A stretch of DNA of 64,000 nt from the NCBI RefSeq assembly GCF_003056345.1, contig NZ_PYWB01000002.1, positions 62,001-126,000 on the forward strand, in the 5' to 3' direction. Position 1 is the stretch's first letter, and the number at the start of each line of letters is the position of its first letter. This DNA comes from Devosia submarina. GTDB taxonomy: Bacteria; Pseudomonadota; Alphaproteobacteria; Rhizobiales; Devosiaceae. The notes under the pieces are model-generated. The model had not been told where the DNA came from, made no database searches, and worked only from the letters and a program-made list of their open reading frames with translations. A program made the position numbers and the translations under genes. Below, piece after piece: positions 17,731-26,322 of this stretch.

Positions 17731-19353
17731 CTACTTCGCCAGCATTTTTCCCGCCAAAGCATCGGCGATCAGCTTACGCGTCTCGGTCACACCGAACAGC
17801 GCAATGAACGAGCCGAAGCGTGGTCCCTGCTCGTCGCCCAAGAGCACCTGGTAAATAGCCTTGAACCAGTCGCGCAGGGGCTCGAACTTATGCTCATTGC
17901 CCACGGCATAGACCAAATCCTGCAGACCTGATGCATCGGTTGAGCCTTCATGCTCAGCCAGCCGATCATGCAGATCCTGCAGCGCAGCGCGCTCGATGTC
18001 CGTTGGCGCACGATAGGTCTTGAACGGCTTGACCTTGTCATTGAAGTACCGCACCGCATAGCCGGCGAGCTTATCAAGCTCGGGATGGGTTGCCGCGGTG
18101 GCGCCCGGAATGTAGCGGCCGATAAAGCCCCACATCACCTTGGTGTCCTGGGCATTGGCCGTTGCCACCAGGTTCAGCAGCAAGGCAAAGCTCAGCGGCA
18201 CTTCGGGGTTCGGCACGGTGCCATAGTGGACGTGGAACGCGGGGTTCTCTAGCCGAGCGGCTGCATCCTGCCCCTGATATGCGGAGATGAAGCTGTAATA
18301 TTCGTCCACAGCGCGCGGAATGACATCGAAGTGCAGGCGCTTTGCCGTGCGGGGCTTCTGGAACATGTAGAGCCCAAGGCTGTCGGTGCTGGCATAGGTC
18401 AGCCATTCATCGATGGTCAGTCCATTGCCCTTGCTCTTGGAGATCTTCTGGCCCTGGTCGTCCAGGAACAGTTCATAGACATAGTGCTCCGGAGCCTTGC
18501 CGCCCAGGATCTCGCAGATGCGGTCATAGATCGGGGCATTGGTCTGGTGATCCTTGCCGAACATTTCGAAGTCGACACCCAGTGCAGCCCAGCGCATGCC
18601 GAAATCGGGCTTCCACTGCATCTTCACATGCCCACCCGTCACCGGCACTGTCGTGTCGCGCCCATCTTCATCGGCGAAGGTGATCGTGCCGTCCTTGGCA
18701 TTGACCTCCTTCATCGGCACGTAAAGCACGCGGCCCGAGATCGGGGAGATCGGTAGGAATGGCGAATAGGTGGCCTGACGCTCGGCCCCGAGCGTTGGGA
18801 GCATTACCTTCATGATATCGTCATAGCGCTCGGCGGCACGCAGGAGCACTTCGTCAAACTTGCCAGAGCGATAATATTCGGTAGCGCTGGCGAACTCATA
18901 ATCGAACCCGAAGGTATCGAGAAACCGCCGCAACATTGCGTTGTTGTGGTCGCCAAAGCTTGCGAACTCATTGGTCCAGGGGTCCGGTACCGATGTCAGC
19001 GGCTTTTGCAGATGCGGCTCCATGACCTCCTTGGACGGCACATTGTCCGGGATCTTGCGCATGCCATCGAGATCGTCCGAAAAGCACAGGAGGCGCGTCG
19101 GGACCTGGTCGCGTGTCAACAGGCGAAAAGCCGTTCGCACCATCGTGGTGCGGGCCACCTCGCCGAACGTGCCAATATGCGGCAGGCCCGAAGGACCATA
19201 GCCGGTCTCGAACAAAGCTTCGCCCTTACCTGACTTTTCGATCCGCTTGACCAGTTTGCGTGCTTCTTCGAACGGCCAGGCCTTGGCGGTCTGGGCAGCA
19301 TCAAAAAACGCGGGATCGAGCGGGGGCAAGGAAGCGGGCGACAAGGGGCTCAT
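17731..19353 (-). CDS. lysK: Lysyl-tRNA synthetase, class I
   Basis: A 540-residue class I synthetase that charges tRNA-Lys. The HIGH-like motif is in [13 protein letters not shown] and the KMSKS-like motif in KISKSKGNG. Class I LysRS replaces the class II enzyme in many alphaproteobacteria, spirochaetes and archaea. The ATG ([14 protein letters not shown]) has GAAAGG just upstream; the frame is open for 25 more codons but without family features. It stands alone, flanked by a repeat locus downstream. Confidence 0.93.
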   Translation of the reverse strand: MSPLSPASLPPLDPAFFDAAQTAKAWPFEEARKLVKRIEKSGKGEALFETGYGPSGLPHIGTFGEVARTTMVRTAFRLLTRDQVPTRLLCFSDDLDGMRKIPDNVPSKEVMEPHLQKPLTSVPDPWTNEFASFGDHNNAMLRRFLDTFGFDYEFASATEYYRSGKFDEVLLRAAERYDDIMKVMLPTLGAERQATYSPFLPISPISGRVLYVPMKEVNAKDGTITFADEDGRDTTVPVTGGHVKMQWKPDFGMRWAALGVDFEMFGKDHQTNAPIYDRICEILGGKAPEHYVYELFLDDQGQKISKSKGNGLTIDEWLTYASTDSLGLYMFQKPRTAKRLHFDVIPRAVDEYYSFISAYQGQDAAARLENPAFHVHYGTVPNPEVPLSFALLLNLVATANAQDTKVMWGFIGRYIPGATAATHPELDKLAGYAVRYFNDKVKPFKTYRAPTDIERAALQDLHDRLAEHEGSTDASGLQDLVYAVGNEHKFEPLRDWFKAIYQVLLGDEQGPRFGSFIALFGVTETRKLIADALAGKMLAK

Positions 19354-19482
19354 GCCTTTCAACGATAATCTGAATGGCGGTGTGTTGCATTCCCTGCTTT
19401 CGCCGTCAATGCGCCAACGTCTTGCCAAGCCTTGTCGTGCCGCCTACCTGTTGAGCCACGGACAGCCATTTGGAACAATTCT

Positions 19483-19896
19483 ATGCCCAATCAAGCCCAT
19501 GACGCACTGATCCATTTGATGATCCTGGCGGCATCTTCCGATAGCCAGATGACGGAAAGGGAATTGGTGCGGATTCAGGCTTTGATCGGGCGCCTGCCAG
19601 TGTTTGAAGGGTTCGACAAGAACCGGCTGATGGCTGTGGCTAATGCGTGCGCAGACAAGCTCAATGGCCTGGGCGGGCTAGACCAGGTTATGGACGAGGC
19701 GATTGCCGCTATTCCCAAAAAGCTGCAGGACACCGCCTATGCGGTGGCGGTGGAAGTTGCTTCGGTTGATCTGCACCTTGAGCAGGAAGAGCTCCGCTAC
19801 CTCGAGATGCTGCGCGACAAGCTTGATCTCGACCGGCTTACCACCGCAGCGATCGAAGTTGCCGCACGGGCGCGGCACCGACGCATGCCTCAGTAG
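19483..19896 (+). CDS. TerB-like (tellurite resistance domain) protein
   Basis: A 137-residue all-helical protein with the TerB-like pattern: LIHLMILAASSDSQMTEREL near the start and VEVASVDLHLEQEELRYLEM, the acidic second half that in TerB-like folds binds metal. The cellular role is unknown; most such stand-alone genes have no proven link to tellurite. The ATG is chosen because the conserved region begins immediately after it. It is divergent from lysK and overlaps the convergent solute-binding protein gene by 7 bp. Confidence 0.78.
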   Translation: MPNQAHDALIHLMILAASSDSQMTERELVRIQALIGRLPVFEGFDKNRLMAVANACADKLNGLGGLDQVMDEAIAAIPKKLQDTAYAVAVEVASVDLHLEQEELRYLEMLRDKLDLDRLTTAAIEVAARARHRRMPQ

Positions 19897-20708
19897 AAGC
19901 CGACGGGGAACCAGCGCAGGTATAATTCGTCAAGCGCGCCATTGTCCTTGAGCTTGATCAGCGCCCAATCAATCGCGTGCCGGATCGCGTCGTTACCCGC
20001 AGGAACGGCGATCGACAATCCCTCTCCGAACAGCGCCGGGCGGAAATAGGCCTCGCCAGCAAAGGCGCAGCAGCTCAGATTTTCGTTGAGCCAGAAGGAC
20101 GAGCGCATGCCGTCACCAAAAAAGGCATCGGCCTGGCTGTCGCGGACAGCTTGAAGCCCTTCGAGCTCAGTCGCAAAACCTGCAAGCTCAGCATCAGGTA
20201 AATAGCGCTTCATAAAGGCCTCATGAGCGCTGCCGCTACGCACGGCCACGGTCTTGCCGCTCAAGGCACCAGGATTGAAACCTTCCACGTCCGGCAGGCG
20301 AGTAACAAAACGCCCCGGCAGAGCCATGTAGACGGCAGAAAAATCAAACCGCGTTCCGTTTTCGGGGGTCATCTGAAGCCCCGCAATCAGGGCATCGCCC
20401 TGATTGTCGCTTAATGCATCCGCCGCCTGCTCCCACGGCCAAGCCTGGATGGTGCAGGCAACATTGGCTTCGGTGCAGATCCGGCGCGCCAGATCGACGT
20501 TGAAGCCGATCAACTCCCCGCCGGCATCTCGAAAATTGAACGGCGGGAAGTCTGCCGTGGTGAGAAAGCGAATTGCCGGCACGGGCGTCAGCGTCGGCGA
20601 CATTTCGCGCGCGCTGGGATCGGCGTGGTAGGGCAGCGCCTGGGCGAAGGCAGGGGAAGCTGCCGCGAACATCAACCCAAACAACCAGACTAGAGCTGTT
20701 TTCATCAT
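19890..20708 (-). CDS. ABC transporter solute-binding protein, family 3 (amino-acid type)
   Basis: A 272-residue secreted protein with a signal peptide ending in ASPAFA and a bacterial extracellular family 3 domain (IRFLTTADFPPFNFRD, LIGFNVDLARRICTEA, GKTVAVRSGSAHEAF, DAFFGDGM). Such proteins bind amino acids or similar polar solutes in the periplasm. No permease or ATPase is adjacent. It begins 13 bp after the metZ stop, so it is probably co-transcribed and would then fall under the SAM-II riboswitch; that suggests a sulfur amino-acid ligand, which is inference only. Two adjacent ATG codons could start it. Confidence 0.82.
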   Translation of the reverse strand: MMKTALVWLFGLMFAAASPAFAQALPYHADPSAREMSPTLTPVPAIRFLTTADFPPFNFRDAGGELIGFNVDLARRICTEANVACTIQAWPWEQAADALSDNQGDALIAGLQMTPENGTRFDFSAVYMALPGRFVTRLPDVEGFNPGALSGKTVAVRSGSAHEAFMKRYLPDAELAGFATELEGLQAVRDSQADAFFGDGMRSSFWLNENLSCCAFAGEAYFRPALFGEGLSIAVPAGNDAIRHAIDWALIKLKDNGALDELYLRWFPVGFY

Positions 20709-20721
20709 CGGCGGCACCGGG

Positions 20722-21936
20722 TCATGTCTGAACCTGATCCAGGCCATACATCAAATCGGCAAGCAGGTCCTCAGGGTTCTCCAGCCCCACCGAAAGCCGC
20801 AACAGGCCCGGCGTGACACCAGTTTCCAGCCGCACCTCTTCGCTCAAACGCTGATGGGTCGTGGTGCGCGGATGCGTGATGATGGAGCGCGCATCGCCCA
20901 AATTGTTGCTGATCAGGATCACGGACAGGGAATCGGACAGGGTGAACGCTGCCTCCTGTCCGCCCTTGACCTCGAACGCGACCAAGGTAGAACCCGTCTG
21001 CATCTGCCGCTTGGCCAAATCGTATTGCGGATGACTGGGGTGGTGGGGATAGATTACCCGGTCGATCTTGGGATGGTTCGCCAAAACTTCGGTGATCTTG
21101 GCGGCGCTCTCGGTCATCTGGCGGACGCGGAGGGGAAAGGTTTCCAGCCCCTTAAGCAGTACCCAGGCATTAAAGGCGCTCAGCGTGGCGCCGGTCTGGC
21201 GCAAAAGCGTGTGCACATCCCCTTCGATCACCTTTTTGGAGCCCAGCACGATGCCGCCGAGTACCCTGCCCTGCCCATCCACATGCTTGGTGGCCGAGTA
21301 GGTCACCAGATCCGCGCCCAGCTCAAGCGGCTTTTGCCAAAGAGCAGTCGCAAAAACATTGTCCACGATCAGCACCGCGCCATGTGCATGGGCAATGTCG
21401 GCCACAGCTTTGATGTCTACCAGTTCCAACGTGGGATTGGTTGGGGTTTCAATAAACACCAGCTTGGTGTTCGCCTGCATGGCCCGCGCAAAGTTCTCCG
21501 GATCGCGTCCGTCCACCAATGTGCTCGCCACGCCCCAGCGTGGCATGAAATCCTCCACCACATAGCGGCAGCCGCCAAACAGGGCACGTGATGCCACGAT
21601 ATGATCACCTGCTCGAACCTGGCTCATCACCGCATTGGTGACCGCCGCCATGCCGCTCGCAAATGCCCGCCCCGCCTCGGCGCCCTCCAAAAGAGCCATG
21701 CGCTCCTGAAACACATCCACGGTCGGATTGGCAAAGCGTGAGTAATTATGCCCGCCTGGAATTTCGCCCTTGAACAGCAGTTCGGCATGTTCGGAGCTGG
21801 GGTAGGTGTAGCCCGAGGTCAGAAAAAGCGCGTCGCTGGTCTCGTTGAAAGGGGAGCGCTCGGTGCCGCCATGGACCAGCTGTGTCTCGGCCGCGCGGCG
21901 GGCTGGATCATTGAGCGGGTTGTTGGCTTTGGACAT
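20722..21936 (-). CDS. metZ: O-succinylhomoserine sulfhydrylase
   Basis: A 404-residue PLP enzyme of the Cys/Met metabolism family that makes homocysteine from O-succinylhomoserine and sulfide. Seen: NYSRFANPT substrate/cofactor loop, FASGMAAVTNAV, ETPTNPTLELVDI, IVDNVFATALWQKPL, and the PLP lysine K217 in SATKHVDGQGRVLGG. The YSR and sequence style match MetZ more than cystathionine gamma-synthase. The ATG (MSKANNPLND) lies 51 bp after a SAM-II aptamer and a terminator hairpin, so expression should fall when SAM is plentiful. The next gene encodes a solute-binding protein 13 bp downstream. Confidence 0.92.
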   Translation of the reverse strand: MSKANNPLNDPARRAAETQLVHGGTERSPFNETSDALFLTSGYTYPSSEHAELLFKGEIPGGHNYSRFANPTVDVFQERMALLEGAEAGRAFASGMAAVTNAVMSQVRAGDHIVASRALFGGCRYVVEDFMPRWGVASTLVDGRDPENFARAMQANTKLVFIETPTNPTLELVDIKAVADIAHAHGAVLIVDNVFATALWQKPLELGADLVTYSATKHVDGQGRVLGGIVLGSKKVIEGDVHTLLRQTGATLSAFNAWVLLKGLETFPLRVRQMTESAAKITEVLANHPKIDRVIYPHHPSHPQYDLAKRQMQTGSTLVAFEVKGGQEAAFTLSDSLSVILISNNLGDARSIITHPRTTTHQRLSEEVRLETGVTPGLLRLSVGLENPEDLLADLMYGLDQVQT

Positions 21937-21953
21937 GGTCACGCTTTCACAAC

Positions 21954-21983
21954 AAAAAACCGGCGCGCAGAAGGCGGCCGGTT
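21954..21983 (-). terminator. Riboswitch-linked intrinsic terminator before metZ
   Basis: In the leader RNA, AACCGGC (21977-21983) pairs perfectly with GCCGGTT (21958-21964) and is followed by a U-run (six T in all counting the stem end). The upstream arm overlaps ACCGGCC (21976-21982), which can instead pair perfectly with GGCCGGT inside the aptamer (22024-22030). The two foldings exclude each other, which is the logic of a transcriptional riboswitch. Confidence 0.8.
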
Positions 21984-21987
21984 CCAA

Positions 21988-22040
21988 CGGTCTTTAGCGA
22001 TTTCTTTTAAGTGGCTGCAAGCGACCGGCCAAATCACCAC
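21988..22040 (-). ncRNA. SAM-II riboswitch aptamer (metZ leader)
   Basis: The 53-nt element matches the SAM-II layout. P1 is GUGGU (22036-22040) with GCCAC (22011-22015). The conserved GAUUU follows the 5' strand of P1. The 3' part carries an A-rich stretch and CGCUAAAG. The pseudoknot P2 is CGGUC (22023-22027) with GACCG (21988-21992), five perfect pairs. SAM-II aptamers are known in alphaproteobacteria upstream of methionine genes. Identification rests on manual folding and remembered consensus, not a covariance search. Confidence 0.88.
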
Positions 22041-22049
22041 TAGAGCGCG

Positions 22050-22078
22050 ATCTAAAGCCAATTGCCTCACGGCGTCAA
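22050..22078 (-). promoter_or_regulatory. Sigma-70 type promoter for the metZ leader
   Basis: TTGACG (22073-22078) and TTAGAT (22050-22055) are 17 bp apart on the minus strand. A start about 6-8 bp downstream would place the first transcribed bases directly at the SAM-II aptamer, as expected for this short riboswitch. The -10 match is modest. Confidence 0.55.
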
Positions 22079-22115
22079 TAACAGTAGGAACAGCCAGCAT
22101 CACCCGGGGCATTCC

Positions 22116-23228
22116 ATGGACACGCAACAGGCCTGGCCGCAGGGCGTCTTTCCGGCGCGATTGATTGAGCAACTTGCCAAAGGGGGCGCGATATACAGCG
22201 CCCGCGCCTTTGACGCCGACCAGGTGCAGCCCGCTAGTCTTGATCTGCGGCTTGGAAATGTTGCCTATCGCGTGCGATCGAGCTTTTTGCCGGGCCCAAG
22301 TCATTCTGTTGCCGAGCGGATCGAAGCTCTCAAACTGCACGAAATCGACCTCACAAAGGGTGCCGTGCTGGAGCGCGGCTGCGTGTACCTGGTACCACTC
22401 CAGGAGAGCCTCGCCCTGCCCCAAGAAGTCAGCGCCTCGGCCAATCCCAAGAGCTCCACCGGGCGCCTCGATGTTTTCACCCGCGTCATTGGCGATCGCG
22501 CCCGCGGGTTCGATCAGATGCCTGCAGGCTATCAGGGGCCGCTTTACCTCGAGATCAGCCCACGCACCTTCCCCATTCTGGCACGCACTGGCTCACGCTT
22601 GAGCCAGATGCGATTCCGCAGCGGCGATCACCGCCTTACCGCGGCCGAGCACCAGGCACTGCATGCCAGCGACACCCTGGTGTTCGACAACTCCGTTCAG
22701 GTCGGCGATGGCGTTGCCCTGTCCATCGACCTCAAGGGGCAGGATCGGAATGGTCTTGTCGGCTTCCGCTCGCGCCGCCACACGGCAGTGGTAGACGTCG
22801 ACAGGAAAGCGGCCCTGGATGTGCTCGACTTCTGGGACCCCCTTTACAGCCGCGGCCGGGACGAGCTGATCCTTGATCCAGACGAGTTCTATATTCTGGT
22901 GTCAGACGAAGCCGTGCATGTGCCACCCACTCACGCCGCCGAAATGGTGCCGTTCGACCCGCTCGTCGGCGAATTCCGCGTCCACTATGCTGGCTTCTTC
23001 GATCCAGGTTTCGGCCATTCAGAGGCCGGCGGCACGGGCAGCCGTGCGGTTCTAGAAGTGCGCAGCCGGGAAGTGCCGTTCCTGCTCGGTCATCGGCAAA
23101 CCATCGGCCGGCTCGTCTATGAGCGCCTGGCCGAATTGCCCGATCGCCTCTATGGCACCGCCTCGGGCTCCAACTACCAGGCACAGACCCTGAAGCTCTC
23201 CAAGCATTTCAAGCCGTTCGCCAGCTAA
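22116..23228 (+). CDS. dcd: 2'-deoxycytidine 5'-triphosphate deaminase, double-length form
   Basis: A 370-residue protein about twice the length of the usual Dcd subunit. Both halves show dCTP deaminase/dUTPase-like segments: QPASLDLRLGNVAYRVRSSF in the first, and VGDGVALSIDLKGQD with GLVGFRSRRHTAVVDVD in the second. This fused form is known in alphaproteobacteria. It deaminates dCTP to dUTP for thymidylate synthesis. The ATG has GGGG about 7 bp upstream. It is divergent from the metZ unit and followed by tRNA-Gly. Confidence 0.88.
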   Translation: MDTQQAWPQGVFPARLIEQLAKGGAIYSARAFDADQVQPASLDLRLGNVAYRVRSSFLPGPSHSVAERIEALKLHEIDLTKGAVLERGCVYLVPLQESLALPQEVSASANPKSSTGRLDVFTRVIGDRARGFDQMPAGYQGPLYLEISPRTFPILARTGSRLSQMRFRSGDHRLTAAEHQALHASDTLVFDNSVQVGDGVALSIDLKGQDRNGLVGFRSRRHTAVVDVDRKAALDVLDFWDPLYSRGRDELILDPDEFYILVSDEAVHVPPTHAAEMVPFDPLVGEFRVHYAGFFDPGFGHSEAGGTGSRAVLEVRSREVPFLLGHRQTIGRLVYERLAELPDRLYGTASGSNYQAQTLKLSKHFKPFAS

Positions 23229-23241
23229 GCTTAAGACCCGC

Positions 23242-23271
23242 TTGACGCCCACCGCGATTTGCCGCATCTAT
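23242..23271 (+). promoter_or_regulatory. Likely promoter of tRNA-Gly
   Basis: TTGACG (23242-23247) and ATCTAT (23266-23271) are spaced 18 bp, ending 9 bp before the tRNA. Position and match support a housekeeping sigma promoter. Confidence 0.5.
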
Positions 23272-23280
23272 CCGCCTGTT

Positions 23281-23354
23281 GCGGGTGTATCTCAATGGTA
23301 GAGAAGCAGCTTCCCAAGCTGATGACGAGGGTTCGATTCCCTTCACCCGCTCCA
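23281..23354 (+). tRNA. tRNA-Gly(CCC)
   Basis: A 74-nt cloverleaf. Acceptor arms GCGGGTG and CACCCGC pair fully. The D arm is TCTC/GAGA around AATGGTA, and the anticodon loop TTCCCAA gives anticodon CCC. The T arm is AGGG-TTCGATT-CCCT, followed by discriminator T and an encoded CCA. The anticodon stem has one G-A mismatch at its outer pair. The sequence is close to other bacterial glycine tRNAs with CCC. Confidence 0.95.
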
Positions 23355-23566
23355 CTTGCGCTCATTGTCAGCATAGATGAACCGCAGCGATCGCTCGGTG
23401 ATTTTGCCTGAAGCTGACGCACAAATTGCCTCCTTCAGCAGATGTGTGCAGGACCCCGTATTAGCCGGACCACGCAGAACGCCGCGCATCCCAGTTGCCG
23501 ACAAGATCGCCATCTCGCCGGAACGTAATTCGAATACACCCTAATCGCACCTTTATTTTCTGCGAT

Positions 23567-23600
23567 GGGGATTAAACCTCCGGCAGCGGTGTTGACGCTG
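23567..23600 (+). promoter_or_regulatory. Possible ECF-type promoter for the COG4315-sigma-anti-sigma unit
   Basis: GGGGATTAAACC (23567-23578) is followed after about a dozen bases by GTTGACG. The first element is reminiscent of -35 boxes used by some alphaproteobacterial ECF sigma factors, and the sigma gene lies downstream in the same unit, so autoregulation is plausible. No consensus was tested. A second motif, GGAAC at 23520-23524, is an alternative. The rest of 23355-23566 shows nothing I can name. Confidence 0.25.
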
Positions 23601-23643
23601 GTGAGGGCAGCAGACGCCGCTCTCCTGATGGAGGAAAAATACC

Positions 23644-24036
23644 ATGAAGTTTCGTTTGATCCTGGCGACCGCTGCGGCAGTGGCGCTGTTTGCGGCTCCA
23701 GCCTTTGCGGAAGATTATCTGGGCGGTGCGGTCAAGACCGTTGAAATCAATGGCAAGCAGGTCTTAACCGATGCTCAAGGCATGACGCTCTACACTTTCG
23801 ACAAGGATACGGCCGGCAAGTCCAACTGCAATGGCGATTGCGCGGTGAAATGGCCCCCGCTGATGGCCGAAGACGATGCCAAGGATGAGGGCGACTTCAC
23901 CGTCGTGACCCGTGACGACGGCACCAAGATGTGGGCCCACGGAGGTATGCCGCTTTACTACTGGTACGAAGATACCCAGCCCGGTGACATCTCGGGTGAC
24001 GGCGTCGGCGGCGTCTGGCATCTTGCGGTAGATTGA
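23644..24036 (+). CDS. Secreted COG4315-type protein with Yx(F/W/Y)xxD repeats
   Basis: A 130-residue protein with a clear signal peptide (MKFRLILATAAAVALFAAPA, cleavage after AFA). It carries the paired motifs of the COG4315 family: GMTLYTFDKDTAGKSNCNG and, later, GMPLYYWYEDTQPGD, with the CNGDC pair of cysteines between. The family is annotated as a predicted lipoprotein, but no lipobox is seen here. Its function is unknown; it is often next to ECF sigma factors. GGAGG lies 8 bp before the ATG. The sigma gene follows after 19 bp. Confidence 0.85.
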   Translation: MKFRLILATAAAVALFAAPAFAEDYLGGAVKTVEINGKQVLTDAQGMTLYTFDKDTAGKSNCNGDCAVKWPPLMAEDDAKDEGDFTVVTRDDGTKMWAHGGMPLYYWYEDTQPGDISGDGVGGVWHLAVD

Positions 24037-24055
24037 CCGTTGCGAGCTTGAGCTT

Positions 24056-24562
24056 TTGAGCGATTTCCTCGACCAGGTCGAAGCCTGTGTGCCGGCCCTG
24101 AGGCGCTATGCCCGGGCCCTGACGCGCAATGTCGACCTGGCCGATGATCTGGTGCAGGATTGCCTGGAGCGGGCAATCTCACGGCCAGGGCTGTTTCGCC
24201 CTACCGGACCAGTTCGGGCCTGGCTCTTTACCATCCTCTTGAACCTTTATCGCAACTCCCTTCGTTCCTCCAGACGTCGGACTTGGATGCTCGACAGTGC
24301 CGCCCCCGATGAACTATCCACTCCCGCTCCACAATTGGGGCATCTTGCCTTGGCTGAGATGGGGCGGGCGATAGACGCGCTGCCATCCGAACAGAAGGAA
24401 GCCTTGCTGCTGATTGCCCTTGAAGGTTTGCCGTACCAGGAGGCTGCCGACATTTTGAAGATTCCGCTGGGCACGCTGATGAGCCGATTGGGCCGGGCCC
24501 GTGCCACCTTGCGTTCGGTCACTGGAACACCGGCCGAACCACGCCTGAGAACGGTCAAATGA
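24056..24562 (+). CDS. ECF sigma factor (sigma-70 family)
   Basis: A 168-residue sigma factor with region 2 (LRRYARALTRNVDLADDLVQ, then DCLERAISR) and region 4 (ALPSEQKEALLLIALEGLPY, then QEAADILKIPLGTLMSRLGRAR). It directs RNA polymerase to stress-type promoters and is usually held by an anti-sigma factor. The only usable start is TTG; a stop lies nine codons upstream in frame. It overlaps the anti-sigma gene by 4 bp (ATGA). Together with the preceding secreted protein it forms a three-gene unit. Confidence 0.9.
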   Translation: MSDFLDQVEACVPALRRYARALTRNVDLADDLVQDCLERAISRPGLFRPTGPVRAWLFTILLNLYRNSLRSSRRRTWMLDSAAPDELSTPAPQLGHLALAEMGRAIDALPSEQKEALLLIALEGLPYQEAADILKIPLGTLMSRLGRARATLRSVTGTPAEPRLRTVK

Positions 24563-25362
24563 GCGAGATCACCCGCGACATGCTGATGGCCTATGCCGAC
24601 GGGCAACTTGATCCGGCAACGCGTCAGGCCGTGGACGAGCATCTTGCCACAGACGGGGAGGCTGCAGCAGAAGTGGCGGTGATGCAGCGGCAGTCGGACG
24701 CCATTCGCGCGCTCTATGGTCCTGCTGGGGCCGAGGTTGTTCCGGGCCGCCTTGATCCACGAAGGATCGCGGCCGGCATGTCGCGCAATAGGGCGAGGCG
24801 CTTTGTCTGGGCTACCGCTGCTGCTGTGTTGCTGGGGCTCGGCCTGGCCGGTGGTTGGTTCCTGCGCCCTGTGCTGGAACAGCGGCCCGCGAGCGCAGTG
24901 CTGATCGCCGACGCAATCAACGCCCATAGCGTCTATGTGGCAGAAAACCGGCATGCGGTGGAAGTCGGGGGAGCCGATAGCGAGCACCTGAGCACATGGT
25001 TGTCCAATCGTCTGCAAACCAATCTGGGCATGCCCAACCTTGAAGCCGAAGGCTTTACGCTTGTTGGAGGGCGGCTGCTGCCCGGGGAGCCAGAACTGGG
25101 CGGCCGGGCTGCACAACTGATGTATGAGGACGCCGGCAAGGAGCGGGTGACTATCTATGTCACGGCAGCCCTGCCGGACAAGGAGCCCACTTACCAGTTC
25201 AGCCGGTATGAAGGAACGGACGCCTTCTACTGGGCCAACAGCCGTATCACCTGCACTGTCGTGGGGACGCTGCCAGATGAGCGCATGAAGGCCGTATCGC
25301 AAATGATCTATGCGCAACTGACCGAAGGCGAGCCGGAGCAAACACCCTACCGCGGGTCGTGA
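24559..25362 (+). CDS. Membrane anti-sigma factor
   Basis: A 267-residue partner of the upstream sigma factor. The N-terminal cytosolic domain has the anti-sigma pattern MLMAYADGQLDPATRQAVDEHLATD with no zinc Cys/His cluster (a RsiW/ChrR-like HxxxCxxC is absent). One membrane helix follows at about 82-102 and then a periplasmic domain of about 165 residues. The signal could therefore be sensed outside the cytoplasm. The coupling with the sigma gene and the TM layout support the call; the stimulus is unknown. Confidence 0.85.
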   Translation: MSEITRDMLMAYADGQLDPATRQAVDEHLATDGEAAAEVAVMQRQSDAIRALYGPAGAEVVPGRLDPRRIAAGMSRNRARRFVWATAAAVLLGLGLAGGWFLRPVLEQRPASAVLIADAINAHSVYVAENRHAVEVGGADSEHLSTWLSNRLQTNLGMPNLEAEGFTLVGGRLLPGEPELGGRAAQLMYEDAGKERVTIYVTAALPDKEPTYQFSRYEGTDAFYWANSRITCTVVGTLPDERMKAVSQMIYAQLTEGEPEQTPYRGS

Positions 25363-25510
25363 ATGGCGTGCTTGCAACTGAGCAAAAGGCCCAGATGGCT
25401 GGGGGCAGCGTAGGGGCGGGACGCGGACTGTGGTTTTAGATGGTGAACCGACAGCAGAGATCGATGGAAGGCGGCAGAAGTTTGTATGCCGTGAGCTATT
25501 CCATTGGCGC

Positions 25511-26125
25511 TTACAGATCTTGGCGACCTGCTTCCTTTGCCAGGCGCATGAGCGTGCGCGCCATTTCGCGGACGCGCTTGTTTTCATCCCCAACCAAAGG
25601 TGCAACTGCCTCGAATATGTCTTGGTGCGCCGCTCGATCAACAAAGGAGGAAAGCCCATAAAGAGCTTGATACCTCACCTCCCAATCGGGGTCACTGAGA
25701 CTAGCCATCAGTTTCGGTACCGCAGTAGCATCTTCGCTTCGGCCCAAAACGTCGAGAGCAGCGACTCGCACACCATGCCACGGCGACTGCAGTGCTTGCA
25801 CTGCTGTGTCCACAATAGCCGATCGATGGTTCTTGCTACCTGCCAGAAGGTGGGCGAGCACTTTCAGAATATTGGCCTGCCTGTCGGCCCCGGAACGATG
25901 GAAAGCGTCGATCAGTCTGGGTATTGCTGCTAAGTCCGCATCGGTTGGATTGTGCTGCAGCAGCCGAAGCACCTCCACATTTACGTCCTGCAAGAATTGG
26001 TCGGTATCAACAGAGATATCCGTGGCTCTCTCTGCCAGGCCGCTCAATGAGCCTTCCGCCGCTGCGGGCACCGCCGTTATGAGCCAAAGCACCAGAACTG
26101 CCCTGAGGCTTGTGATGTTGGGCAT
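25511..26125 (-). CDS. Secreted HEAT-repeat protein
   Basis: A 204-residue protein with a signal peptide (MPNITSLRAVLVLWLITA, cleavage near AAAEG) and HEAT/PBS-lyase type repeats from about residue 75: VQALQSPWHGVRVAALDVLG, LMASLSDPDWEVRYQALYGL and VAPLVGDENKRVREMARTLM. Such repeats serve in protein contacts; a periplasmic location is inferred. The function is unknown. The 148 bp before it and 197 bp after its start hold nothing else that I can identify. Confidence 0.7.
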   Translation of the reverse strand: MPNITSLRAVLVLWLITAVPAAAEGSLSGLAERATDISVDTDQFLQDVNVEVLRLLQHNPTDADLAAIPRLIDAFHRSGADRQANILKVLAHLLAGSKNHRSAIVDTAVQALQSPWHGVRVAALDVLGRSEDATAVPKLMASLSDPDWEVRYQALYGLSSFVDRAAHQDIFEAVAPLVGDENKRVREMARTLMRLAKEAGRQDL

Positions 26126-26322
26126 CCAATCTGTCCCCAAAGCTTGCCAATGAAGATACGACGTTTGTTGGTCAGATAAGTTTTGTCACCCCAGCACCGG
26201 TTCAACGGCCCCAAGTCGCTAATGGATTTCCCAAACACTTGTCGGTTTTCTGATCATCATTTTCTCAGTGCTTCCAGGAACAACCGAGAGGGGTCCACTA
26301 GCGCCGGGCGCCTTCGGTGTGG

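Noticed and set aside
24247..25659. Minus-strand open frame of 470 codons
   Set aside because: It lies antisense to the ECF sigma and anti-sigma genes, which have clear domains. The antisense protein has no recognisable family and is a by-product of high GC codon use.
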